From positions 39,772,055 through 39,836,054 of the forward strand of contig CM064653.1 in the NCBI GenBank assembly GCA_032717465.1: DNA of 64,000 nucleotides, in the 5' to 3' direction. The notes under the pieces are model-generated. The model worked only from the letters and a program-made list of their open reading frames with translations, had not been told where the DNA came from and ran no database searches. This document shows positions 1 to 11,900 of the stretch, in pieces; the stretch's first letter is position 1; every line of letters starts with the position of its first letter. A program made the translations under genes and the position numbers. The stretch comes from Coenobita brevimanus (Eukaryota > Arthropoda > Malacostraca > Decapoda > Coenobitidae).

Positions 1-213
1 TACATACTAGGGCTGTCTCATACAGGACTGGCATATTGGTATTAGCAGGGGTACTTTTATGACATGTCGACAGGTCATCTGGTAGATCAGAAAAGTCTGC
101 TTTTTATGACATTCAAATCCTTAAACTGTTTCCTGCCCCAGCCGGGATTTGAACCTGGGTCTATTAAAACTGCAGGCTGCCTCCCTACTGATTCAGCCAC
201 TGCCTCCCCATTG
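1..213 (-). mobile_element. tRNA-derived SINE, cut by window edge
   Basis: The minus strand has A-box-like GTGGCTGAATCAGTAGGG and B-box GGTTCAAATCCCGG, then a body matching the copy at 1312-1643 (CAGTCCTGTATGAGACAGCC). The tail lies outside the window. Confidence 0.78.
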
Positions 214-544
214 CCACCAAATCTGGGGAATCTTCAGGACAGCAAGATATTTTGAAGCTTTTACTTCTGCAAAACTTTCAGGGAGATTTCAAGTGATTTT
301 TATGCAGAGTGGAGTACAGTATCTGCTCATATTTAGCTTCAACTATTTTTTTTTTTTCTTTTTACCTTAAATTGGTTCAGATTTTTGCTCTTTTGCAGCT
401 TATTTCACACAGCTCAGCAGCAGTACAAAGCAATACTATGACTCTACATCCTTTCCACAGCATTTTTTCAAGACTAGCATTATATTCTAGTGTTAATCAG
501 TAGTCACAACTTGGTATTCAAAATGGAGAAATGGCAATTATAGG

Positions 545-1035
545 TCATTAAATTGTTGTTGTGCAACCCCAGTCTGTCTGATCAAGCAGATCTATCAACT
601 GCAGGAATGTCATTGCCCCTACAAGGGCATCCCATGCAGTGAACCAATGTTCCTGAGGTGGGGTTTAGTGTGGAGGCCTGCTTCCTGGGTGGATGCCTTA
701 TTTCCATCACCCAGTTAACAGGGGCACCACAGTAATCTCCATGTCATCCTATTACAGGTATTTGGTTATGTAGTTACCACCCATTGTTGTAAATTGATTC
801 CTGTGTTGCAGGAAACCATTAGGGTTGCCATTCAGTGCAGAGCTACCTGAAGTCAAAAGAAAGTGACAATTAGTGACAGGAAGTGTGGGAGAAATAGAAA
901 GAGAGGAGGACAGATACAAGAAAGAATGACAGACATGAAGGAAGAAGAAGGCAACACTATAACAAGGGAGTAAATGATGAGCACCCACACCTGCCATCAC
1001 CATGTTAGAGTAAATAGGGTACAGTGACAAACCTG
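545..1035 (-). repeat. LINE-A-type head module joined to a third body
   Basis: The minus strand from about 1020 has the head (with purine-rich GGAAGAAGAAGG on the plus strand), then at 760-545 a different body (TGGTTCACTGCATGGGATGC, CAGACAGACTGGGGTTGCAC). The same combination occurs on the plus strand at 1690-2045, so the two form an inverted pair. Confidence 0.7.
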
Positions 1036-1311
1036 AGTTATTCTCCCTAACACCACAGTATCTGGTGGCATTTGTATGTTGATTTACTTCCTTGGGTTAT
1101 CACTAAAATCTCACTTCTGGGGACTATACAATAACCATGCCATACAGTAGCACAAAATGTTTTCTATGAAGTTTAAGTCTCATCATTGAATGAGACAACC
1201 CTGCTGGGACAGTTACTTGCCTGAGGTTGCTGGGTCTGCTCAACCAAACTGATTGGGGTTGATCAACAAGAAGTCCATGTGTCACAGTCTTAGAATTTAA
1301 CAAAAGCACAT

Positions 1312-1643
1312 ATGGCTCAATCGGTAGAGAGGTGGCCTGCATCCAAACAGACCCAGGTTCAAATCCCAGATGGGGCAGGGGACAGTTTAAGGATTTGAAT
1401 TTCATTAAATGAGGCTTTACTGATCTACCAAAAGACCCGCCGACATGTCGTAAAAATACCACTGCTAATACCAATACACCAGTCCTGTATGAGACAGCCC
1501 TAGCATGTATTCAGTATGGACGGTGGGTGTTAGAGCCGAAGTGGTGATATGTAGAGGTGTATGGTATGTACTAGGGCTGCTGGGCCTTGATAGCAGGCTG
1601 TGAAGCCTATGCCCAGAGTCGGACACATTAAAAAAAAAAAAAC
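1312..1643 (+). mobile_element. tRNA-derived SINE with A tail
   Basis: A box TGGCTCAATCGGTAGAG, B box GGTTCAAATCCC, body AGTCCTGTATGAGACAGCCC, and an A-rich tail at 1629-1643. About 330 bp. Confidence 0.8.
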
Positions 1644-1689
1644 TACAACATGGTGGTTGGTGGAGGTGCCTGTCATACATTCGCTTTAT

Positions 1690-2045
1690 GTACTGCTGCC
1701 TTTAGGAGACTCTACTGTACACCGAGTGACAAGCCTTAATGGTTTCCTGTAATCCTGGGAACCATTTATAATACTTGACTGGCAACCATTTACTGTAACC
1801 AAATAATGGGGTGATGTGGAAACTACTGTGGTGCCTCTGTTAACTGGGCAGAGATGCAAATGTGGCATCCATCCAAGTTACTCTCTCCTGAACCTCACTG
1901 TGACATGGAACTGGTCACCACTATGGAATACTGGTTCACTGCATGGGACAGCACTGTTGTGGCAGTTGCTTGCTTGCAGTTTCTGGGTCTGCTCAGTCAG
2001 ACAGACTGGAGTTACTCTAATACAACACTACTACTACTACTACTA
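1690..2045 (+). repeat. LINE-A-type head joined to the third body, (ACT)n tail
   Basis: Head end (GTGACAAGCCTTAATGGTTT, GGCAACCATTTACTGTAACC) then the body TGGTTCACTGCATGGGACAG and CAGTCAGACAGACTGGAGTT, ending in an (ACT)n microsatellite near 2025-2047. Confidence 0.7.
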
Positions 2046-2059
2046 CTAGTACAACATAA

Positions 2060-2620
2060 AATACTGTACTGAAATTATATACAGTAGATTCTTGCCTTAA
2101 GCCCTTCTGTCTGATGATGTATTCTTAAATCTTATTTTTGCTACCACCACACATCACTTAGGACAGATCTCTAGCAGAGACGAGATGAAAAGCTATATCT
2201 AATTCATCTAGTTGTCTCTCCAAAGCTGAATAAAATCATCTGGTTTTAGCAATAACAGAATGTACGTCATCAGAGTGAAGTGGTTACGATACACTAAAAC
2301 CTTATAAAGACTAAAGTAAATAAAGACATGTCAAAATGAGGATCCTTGACATGCAAATTCCTAATATAACACATACTGTGAACTACCTAAGACTTTTTAA
2401 TATAAAATGCATGATGTCAATAACCTGAATAATTTGCCACAAATTAATATCAAGAAACATAGCAATCGCGAAGATGTTGGGTAAATGGTTGTCAGTAAGT
2501 CAAAGATATACTGTACATAACTCACTTTTCAGTCATTCATACAACATATAATAATTATAACAGAACATGAACTATAAATATCTGTAGGAAAATACTGTAC
2601 TGTATATAAAAATAAAAAAT
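2060..2620. other. no gene seen
   Basis: AT-rich unique-looking sequence without coding signals or clear repeats, 3-prime of TRMO. Confidence 0.6.
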
Positions 2621-2624
2621 ACCT

Positions 2625-2729
2625 GTGAATATTTTTTTACCATCCAGTCTTTCCAAAGTGGCAAATAATTACATGTTTTCACCAGCTAAATTGTTTACCA
2701 AGTGAATATTTTTTACTATCCAGTCTTTC
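2625..2729. repeat. 77-bp tandem duplication, second unit split by LINE-A
   Basis: Unit 1 is 2625-2701. Unit 2 starts at 2702, breaks at 2729 where LINE-A begins, and resumes after the LINE at about 4644-4692 (CAAAGTGGCAAATAATTACA and on). The two units differ at few sites. Confidence 0.8.
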
Positions 2730-4643
2730 TATCTATCTATCTATCTATAGCCCGACGCCCTAATCCCGCAAAGGGTGGCCGCAGACAAAACGCCTCCAAG
2801 TCACTCTGTCACCCACCATTTGACTCCCCTCCCCCCAACTCACCCCCCCCTCCCTCATATACCTCTCAACTCCATCCCTCCACCTCATCCTCGTTCTACC
2901 CCTCCCTCTCCCTCCCTCCACCTCACCCACATACACCCTCTTAGTCAGTCTTTCACTCTCCATCCTCTCCACATGTCCAAACCACCTCAGTGTATTTCTC
3001 CTAATCTTTTCAACCACATCCCCATCTACCCCACAACGTTCCTTCACTTCTTCATTCGTCAACCTGTCCCTCCATGTCACTCCACATGCTCCTCTCAAGT
3101 AACTCATTTCCACTGCTCTCACTCTTGACTTGTTCCCCTCTTGCAAGGTCCACGCCTCGCTTCCATACGTCAGAGTAGGGATCACAATACCATCATGCAG
3201 AGACTTCTTAACTTCCATACTCACTTCCCTATTTCTCATCACTGCTTTCAGCATGCCTACAACCTTCCTTCCCTGCTGTACCCTTTCACGCACTTCATCC
3301 CCCAAAGTTCCATCCTTACTCATCACACTACCCAAGTACTTGAATGCACTCACATTCTCCATATCCTCACCATCCAACCTCACTGCACACTCTGTGACTT
3401 CATTCCTCTCAAACACCATAACTTTACTTTTGTTTACATTAACTTTCAGCTTCCTCCTCCTACACACTGTCCCAAATTCATTCACCAAACCTTGCAACTC
3501 CCATTCATCTTCACTCAACAATACTGTATCATCGGCAAACAGCAACACCGGAAGCTTCCAAATCTCACCCTCATTCATTAGGGCCACCCCCACATCCACT
3601 GCCCTACCTTGTACCTCCTTTACGACCCCATCCATATATATATTAAACAGCCATGGAGACATTACACACCCCTGTTTCAGTCCCACATTGAGATCAAAGA
3701 ACTCACTCAGCTCACCATCCACTCGCACCGTAGCCCTAGCTCCCTCGTACATACTCTTCACAGCACTCAACAATTTCCCCTCCACTCCATATATTCTTAA
3801 TACCTTCCACATACCTTTCCTATCTATTCTGTCATAAGCTTTCTCCAAGTCCATGAAGGCAGCGTACACTTTCCTTCCCTTCTCTAGATACTTCTCCACT
3901 AAACATCTTAGAACAAATATCTGATCTACACACCCTTTTCCCTTCCTAAATCCCCCTTGTTCTTCTCCAACTAGCTCCTCTGTCATATGCCTAACCCTAT
4001 CAATGAGTATTCTACCATATATTTTACCAGTCACACTAAGAAGGCAAATACCCCTATGGTTACCACATACTTCTCTCTCCCCTTTTCCTTTGTACAGAGG
4101 AACAATTATACCTGATTTCCAGTCCTCTGGAACCCTTCCCTCTTCCCAAGCCAATCTACACAACTTCCATATCCACTCCGCAACAATCTCACCCCCATAC
4201 CTAAGCATTTCACCACATACTCCATCAATTCCTGGGGCCTTTCCCAGCTTAATCTTCTTCATCGCTTCCACTACTTCCGACCTACTGATCTCTTCCTCCC
4301 TCCTCTCATCTCTTCTTCTCCCAGCCATTCCCCAACCACTTATACTCACACTGCTCTCACTCTCTACATTCAACAAATCCTCAAAGTGCTCCTTCCATCT
4401 CCTCAATTTCTCTCTCTTCTCTACCAACAATCTATTATTCCTATCTTTCACTCCCCTACTATTTCCCCTTTCACACATCCTTACTTTCTTTACCTCCTTC
4501 CAAAACAATTTCTTACTCTCCCTCCATTTCACACTCAGATTCCTCCCAAACTCTTCATCCACTTTCTTCTTACTCTCCTTCACCAGTCTCTTAACCTCCC
4601 TTCTCCTGCTCACATATACCTCTCTCTTCTCTCTCTCATCTTC
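2730..4643 (-). mobile_element. LINE-A copy, 5-prime truncated, RT reading frame intact
   Basis: An uninterrupted 639-codon frame (4679-2760) encodes a reverse transcriptase. Its first 12 or so codons come from flanking DNA. Motifs: APGIDGV near residue 148, IVPLYKGKG 193-200, [11 protein letters not shown] near 275, [13 protein letters not shown] near 335 and FADDTVLL at 381. The C-terminal region has the conserved [13 protein letters not shown] and RWFGHVERM segments and ends GHPLRD-stop. The endonuclease is lost by truncation. The 3-prime end is a short UTR with an (ATAG)n tail. The flanking hexamer TCTTTC on both sides is a possible target-site duplication. This is the best-preserved RT frame in the window, so it is a recent insertion. 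Confidence 0.92.
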
Positions 4644-4692
4644 TTTCCAAAGTGGCAAATAATTACATGTTTTCACCATCTAAATAGTTTAC

Positions 4693-5160
4693 CAAAGTCA
4701 AACACTTCATTTTCTTAATTACATTCTAGTTTTCACCTGACAATGATCCCTAACCCCTTTAAGCTCAGTTGATGGCCAAGTGTAGTGAGACTGGAAGATA
4801 AGCTTCTTTAGTAATCAAGGAGACTCATTCCTACCTCATAACTAAGCCTCACTGTATGTCATGTAATCATGACTTTGTATTAATGTGAGTGTGGTTCAGG
4901 TCCCTCAGATGAACACAGCCCGACTATAGTGGGGATGCAATCACCTGGTAGTGATGGCTGTATAAATATTACTCCACCATTTCCATGAGCCAAAGGACAT
5001 CGAAGCCACTATAGTTTCTGGTCTACACTTAGAAGCCTGGATAAACACTTCTTCTCTGCTAACCAACCAAGGATAAGACAGTTTGGACTGATGGAGTGAG
5101 GGCAAATGGGTGAGGTGTTCTGCACACTTGAATGTGGATGGGAGAGCCACTGCTGGTAGA
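4693..5160. other. no gene seen
   Basis: Unique-looking flank between LINE-A and the TRMO 3-prime end. No coding signal. Confidence 0.55.
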
Positions 5161-5256
5161 TTAACCCTTTCAGCCTGATTACACACTTTATTTTATTAAT
5201 GCTACCTCTAGATGATTTCATTCAAATTAGGATAGATTTCTAGTACTGAAGGAGTT
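5161..5256. mobile_element. short TTAA-bounded MITE
   Basis: TTAACCCTTTCAG at the left and CTGAAGGAGTTAA at the right enclose about 70 bp with AATGCTACCTCTAGATGAT. Similar inner sequence recurs near 22580-22655 and 24630-24720. It lies just past the proposed TRMO poly(A) site. Confidence 0.5.
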
Positions 5257-5501
5257 AATGATAGCTAAAACTAACCTCTCTATCTGGAGACAGCAATTAG
5301 CAAGAATAAAATAAAATATGTCCAGATTTTATATATTAAGACAAAAGGATGAGGTCTGAGAATGAATCTCAGGGTTAGAGGAGCCTCACTGGAAAACTGC
5401 ATCCTCAGGTATTTGAATACTCAGAAAGACAGTTTGAGCTTCCTAGGTTCCAAAGATATCATGGGAACATACAAACTGTGTAAAATATTAAATTAGTTCA
5501 T

Positions 5502-5507
5502 TTTATT
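5502..5507 (-). terminator. candidate poly(A) signal for TRMO
   Basis: AATAAA on the minus strand about 220 nt after the TRMO stop codon. It is the nearest canonical hexamer in a plausible position. No cDNA evidence, so low certainty. Confidence 0.35.
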
Positions 5508-5724
5508 TAGCAATACACGACTGCAATTTCTTGAATTATAGTTCATAACTACACTCATATGCTCTGCCTGAGACTGTGTTTGGATGAAGTGTGTGAACCA
5601 CTGCCACTGTGAATCATGTCTTGATCCACTCACTTAACCTTTGACTTTCCTACGACCAGGTGGATAAAGAAACTGTAAATCATGACTGCATGTTCAATGC
5701 ACCTTCCTTAAATTCACCCCAAAC

Positions 5725-5950
5725 TTAAAACACTCTCATCCTCTGATCCAAGCCCTGAGAACGAAAGGGTTTAACTCGAAGCACCTCAGCCAAGCTTCCA
5801 TCAAACCACGCTGTGATGTGGGCAGTGTCAACAGTAAAGTAGTAAAGGAGAGAGGGACACTTTTGGCGGCGGTAGGTTGAGCGTGGATCTTCACACAGTA
5901 CACCACTAATTGCACTGCGGAGTTCAACACTGTCTGACAAAAACTCAAGC
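5725..5950 (-). CDS. TRMO: TRMO terminal exon 6
   Basis: Acceptor ATCTTTTCAG|G. It encodes the conserved C-terminal segment: [15 protein letters not shown], then [18 protein letters not shown] and AEVLRVKPF, ending RMRVF-stop. The upstream extension of this open frame past 5950 is intron and should not be included. Confidence 0.93.
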
Positions 5951-8900
5951 CTGAAAAGATATGAGAAATATGTTTGTATCCATTCCATGGAACACAAACA
6001 GGTTTATATTGAACTACTAGAAACATATATACATATATATTTTTTAATGGCCAAAAAGCTATTTTTCTCTTGTGGTGACTAGGAAGTAAAATTTGGAGAC
6101 AATCTTGGAATGGCAGTGAGTGACTTACACCACACAGGCATTAGAAATGGTGGGGGTAAGAATCATCCCATACTCAGTAGGCTCTGTGAACTGCCTGAAC
6201 CTTCCATGGAAGTACCAATATCACCACCATTTCACTGCATGTCCTTATTTGGTGTGTCTTAGGGAAGATGACAGAGCTCCCTCCCATAAGCTGGGTCTTA
6301 AAAGCTTAATCATCATCATTATCATCATCATCATCCCGACCTCCTTTGCCACCCTAGGGCAGGGTGAGGAGTAGCAATGTCCAGACAGCTAAAGTTTGCC
6401 CAATTCAATGGGCCATGCTTCCATTCACTCATCACTCAGGCTTAATACCAACAAGTCTGGACACTGCTACTCCTCACCCTGCTCTAGGGTGGGAAAGGAG
6501 GTCCGGATGATGATGATTATGATGATGATGTTATTCATTTCATGTGAAAATGGCTTTAGGCCATTCAAAATCTGCTTTCACTGACTTTCCACTTTCTTCT
6601 TTTGAAGGCATCCTGGGAGGAATGCCAGAAATGGATGGTGGGAAAAGAGAATAAGGAAACTCTGGACATCACGCAACTACAAAGATATGATATGGGCATA
6701 TGTATATAGCTGGGCCAGACACTGACGTACAATATTCCGCAAGGTTCAGCACACAAGTCCTTGTGTAGTGTCATGTAATATTGTAAGTGGAGAGCTATTT
6801 GAATACAAACAATAGAGGCCAAAGACAGGTAATTATCATGAAGGATTGCTCTGTCAAGTCATACCCTTGCAGGCTATCTAATTCTAATCTAGGATTCACA
6901 GCCAATATAAAGAATGTTTAACATTACTGTACTGAGATGGGTCTGGAGAATAACATTAAAGAGCCTGAAAATACATTATTTAAGGTAAGGTACAGTATAT
7001 AGTTTCAGATATAGCTATTACCTGTGGCAATTATCCACTGCTGTGCTGGAGAACAGCTTTAACTGACTTTCAGCAACAGGGTTAAAGCAAATCTGAAGAG
7101 GTATTAATGGAGGAGACTTGATCCAAGATGCTGTTGATATCCCACACTCTTCTATTTTATCACAGTTCAGATTCAAGTATTTTAATTTCATCACATTTTG
7201 ATGGTCATCATTAGTTTCATTATGCATTCCTGAACTATGAGGATCTCTATGTGCATTACTTAAGTGGGAGATGCAATCTGCTTTACTTTCGATATAACTT
7301 TTCGGTTTGGATAAACTAAAAGAATTGTTAGAATAATTCTTTTCCATGAAATCATCTGCTGAGTCTTCTATACTATTACTTATGGATTTTATGCAACTGC
7401 TGCCGTCCACTTGTTGGTTTTCCAAATTAAAATTATTATCTTTTTTGGTCTCTTTTTGAAGATAACTGAAAGGATTTATACACTGACTATCAAGATGTGA
7501 AAGACTATTGGGATTTTCATTTTCAAGTACTGGAACTTCTGTTTCCTTCTCAGTTCTAGTTATAACAGATGATAACGGGAAGCTTTGAGCATTTTCAATC
7601 CTTGAAGGAGAGTTTTCATTTTCTGTAACTGACACTGGATTTTGACAGAACCTGCCTGTGGGCCAGGATGGCTTATTGTGGTGAGTTTTTTTTAACTGAT
7701 CTGAACTGTCATTCCTTGCCTGACATGCAAGGCTGTCCAAGTGAGTGACAACAAATGGTGGTGCATCATATTGGAAAATATAAGGCTTGATGTCAAGTAC
7801 TGGTGTTCCATCCAAGATGTCTAGTCCAGACAGATAAAGGCAGTCATCTGAAATATAAACACTTATCATTACACTGAACTAATGATAATAATAACAATGA
7901 ATCTCAGGTCAAAATACACACAGTATAACATACTGATACATATAAAAAATACTTTATAAACACATCAGATCAGCTGCAATGACATAATTGGTTTTTGGAA
8001 TTATGTACGGTACTATTACGTTGAGGAACTGCAGCTTCACCTACAAGTCATCAAAATTCAGGAAGATTTAGACAGAACCTCAGCAATTTTGCATGCCTGA
8101 GACTCTACCTTTGTGAAAATATTTGACATGCCAAAACAGGTACAGTATCTTTATTTTTTCCAAATTCAAAAGTTGAATATGTACTACACATAAATATAAT
8201 GTGGTAGGTGGGGACACTCACCATCCACTCACTTGGTTTACTGTAGTGCTGCTCTCAGATGTCTGCCCTTTCCACTCCTCCATTCTTCTTTCCTTCCATT
8301 CTCTTCTGTCTTTCTTTCCTTCATTCTTTCCTTGTCCTTCTGTCTAAGAGGGACTTTACACTTCCTCTTCTGTCTTTCTTTCCTTCATTCTTTCCACTTC
8401 CTTCTGCCTGTGGGTGACTCTACACTGAGTGACAAGCCAAATGGCTTCCTGTACACCAGGAAACCATTTACTACACTGGTTGGTAACCATATAACCAAAT
8501 TTTGACGCCTGGTGGTTTAGTGGGTAATTATTGAGCTCCAATCAGATTGAGCCGGTGAAGGTTTATATCCAAGGGATGGATGGAGTTTATTGCTCATAAT
8601 GTCACTCAGGGATGAGTGAGGCTGGTCACTCTCATATGTCAAGACCAACTTGCCTAGCCCCAGGCTCCTATGCTCCTCATGGGGCAAAGTGGGATTGGAT
8701 GATGATGATGATACTCTCGAGGCACAATGCTCACAAACATGTACAAAACTCTGCAATAGTCTCCTTAGCTCTTGTTTGGTGTTTGCAAGTAGTACTGCTT
8801 CATCAGAATACATCAAATCTGAGATTTTCCACCCAATACCATTCATTACCAACGTCATCTCTCTCTCCATTACTCGAGTTTTTACTTTTCTCATTACCCC

Positions 8901-11900
8901 ATCCATATATATATATATATTGAACAACCATGGGGACATCACACAATCTTGTTGCATGCCCACACTGATTGTGAACCATTCACTTAGATGCCCATTTGCC
9001 ATTACACATGCCTCACTTAATGGCACCTAGCAGCTTACTATCCACACCATACATACGCAAAACCTTCCACAATCCTTCTCTGTCTTCTTTGCTGTATGCT
9101 TTCTCCACATCCATAAATGCCACAAACACCTTACAGTCCCTCTCACAAGCCTTCTCCACTATCCGTCTCACTGCGAATATTTTTGTTGATTTGAAGAAAG
9201 CCTTTGACATAGTCCCTAGAGAGGTGGTGAAGTGAGCAATGAGAAAGCTTGGGATCGAGGAGTGGCTGGTCAGGGCGGTTATGGCCATGTATGTGGGTGC
9301 TCACACCCAGGTAAGGGTGAATGGAGATTTGAGTGATGAGTCTTCCGTGAATGATGGTGTGCACCAGGGGTCAGTTTTGAGCCCCTTGTTGTTTATCGTG
9401 GTATTTGAAGCCCTCTCACGTGACTTCAGAAATGGACTCCCGTGGAAGATGTATGCTAATGATGTGTTGATTGCAGAAAATGAAAGGGAGGCAGAGGAAA
9501 GATTTAGGAAGTAGAGAGATGGTATGGGGCACAAGGGCTTAAGAGCAAATGCAGATAAAACAGTGATTGTATCTAGGGCTGGTGGTGGTACTGTCACAGA
9601 AGAGGGAGAGTGGCTGCGTGCAATTTGCCACAAGGGTGTGGGAAGCAATTCCATCTTGTGTAGTATCTGTGATAAGTGGGTGCATAAGAGATGTGGTGGT
9701 ATTGGAGGTAGACTGCGAGATAATGCTGATTTCATGTGCGCCATGTGTCAGGGAGAGCAGGTGGAGACTGTCAGATGTAAAAGGATTGAACTTGCAGTGA
9801 GTCTCTTGAGAGTGTGGAAGAGTTTTGTTATTTGGGAGACATGTTATGTGCTGCAGGTGGGACTGGAGCTAGCTCAGTGGCTACAGCGTGGAGTGGTTTG
9901 GAGAAGTTCAGGGAGCTGTTGCTTCTCCTGATACTGAGAAGGCTCTCCCTCCGTGCTAAGGGATCTTTGTATGCAGCATGTGTTAGGAATTGATGGAGTG
10001 TGTGGTGAAATGCTGAAGCATGGGGGAGAGATAGTAGTAGAATGGATGTGGAAGATGTGCAGATTGGCCTGGGAGGAAGGTAGAGTCCCGGAGGATTGGA
10101 AGTCAGGTATAATTATTCCCTTGTACAAAGGAAAAGGAGAAAAAGAAGTGTGTGGTAATCATAGAGGCATTTGTCTTCTTAGTATAACAGGAAAAGTGTA
10201 TCGTAGGATACTTACTGACACAGAGAAAGAACAGAGAAATTAGTTGGAGAAGAACAGGGAGGCTTTAGGAAGGGAAGAGGTTGTGTAGATCAGATATTCA
10301 TTCTTAGATCTTTAGTGGAAAAGTTTCTAGAGAAGGGCAAGAAGTTGTATGCGGCTTTCATGGATTTGGAGAAAGCATATGACAGGGTGGATAGACAAGG
10401 ATTGTGGAAAATGTTAAGAATATATGGAGTAGATGGGAAGTTGTTGAATGCTGTGAAGAGTATGTACGATGGTGCAAAGGCTGCAGTGCGTGTGGATGGT
10501 GAACTAAGTGAATTTTTCTCTTTGAAAGTTGAATTGAAACAGGGATGTGTCATGTCTCCATGGTTGTTCAATCTGTACATGGATGGGGTAATAAAAGAGG
10601 TACAAGGTAGGGTAGTGGATGTTGGAGTGTCCCTGGTGAGAGAGGATAGTGTTTGGAAACTCCCTGTACTGTTGTTTGCAGATGATACTGTGTTGTTGAG
10701 TGAAGACGAAGGGGAGCTGCAAGGCTTGGTGGATGAGTTTGGGAGAGTGTGTAAGAAATGGAATCTAAAGGTGAATGTAGGGAAGAGTAAAGTGATGGTC
10801 TTTGAGAGAGGTGAAGTCAGGGAATGTACAGCGAGGTTGGATGGTGAGGAATTGGAAAATGTGAGTACGTTTAAGTACTTGGGTATTGTGATGAGTAAGG
10901 ATGGAGGTTTGGAGGGTGAAGTGCTTGAAAGGGTACAGCAGGGAAGAAAGGTTGCTTGTTCTTTGAAAGCAGTGATAAGAAACAGGGAAGTGAGCATGGA
11001 AGTGAAAAAGTTACTACATGACAGTATTGTGATACCAACTCTAACGTATGGAAGTGAAGCTTGGACGTTGTTGGAAGGACACAAGTCAAGGGTGAGAGCA
11101 GTGGAAATGAGTTATTTAAGAGGAGCCTGTGGAGTCACATGGAGAGACAGGCTGGCGAATGAGAATATAAAGGAGCGTTGTGGTGTGGATGTGGATGTGA
11201 TAGGAAGCGTTATGAGGAACACACTGAGGTGGTTTGGCCATGTGGAGAGGATGGAGGGTGAAAGACTGACGAAGAGAGTGTATGTGAGTGAGGTGGAGGG
11301 GGGAAGAGGGAGGGGGAGGCCGAGGATGAGATGGAGGGATGGGGTGGAAAGGTATATGAGAGAGGGGGGTGTGAGTTGGGAGCAGGGCAGTGAAATGGCG
11401 GGGGACAGGGCGACTTGGAGGCGATTTGTTTGTGGCCACCCCAAACGGGATTGAGGTGTCTGGCAATAGATAGATAGATGTGTTAGGAGTGTATTGTTGT
11501 ATGGTAGTGAGCCCTCGACAGTAGAGGAAGAGGATATTTGCAGGCTCAAACATACAGAAATGGCAATAATTAGATGAATGTGCAGTGCATCCCTCAGTGT
11601 GAGGCCTAGGGAGGGCTAGGTTTATGATGGAAGAGTTGAGGAGTAGGCTGGGACTGGAATGTATTGGTGTTGTGATGAGGAGAGGTAGACTGAGATGGTT
11701 TGGGCATGTGGAGAGGATGGGGATGATGATTGGGTGCAGAAAGTGAGAGGTGTTAATGTTGGGGGTAAGGTTGCGAGAGGTAGACCGAAAAAGATATGTG
11801 TCAAGGTCACTGAGTGTGACCTCAGGGATAAGGGACTGAATAGGGAAGCTGCCAGAGACTAAGCAGCATGGACAGCTGCAATTAGGTGACCAAGGCCGAT

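Noticed and set aside
2775..4662. Several long Pro/Ser/Leu/Thr-rich plus-strand frames
   Set aside because: Antisense of the LINE-A RT. The same antisense frames recur at every LINE-A copy.
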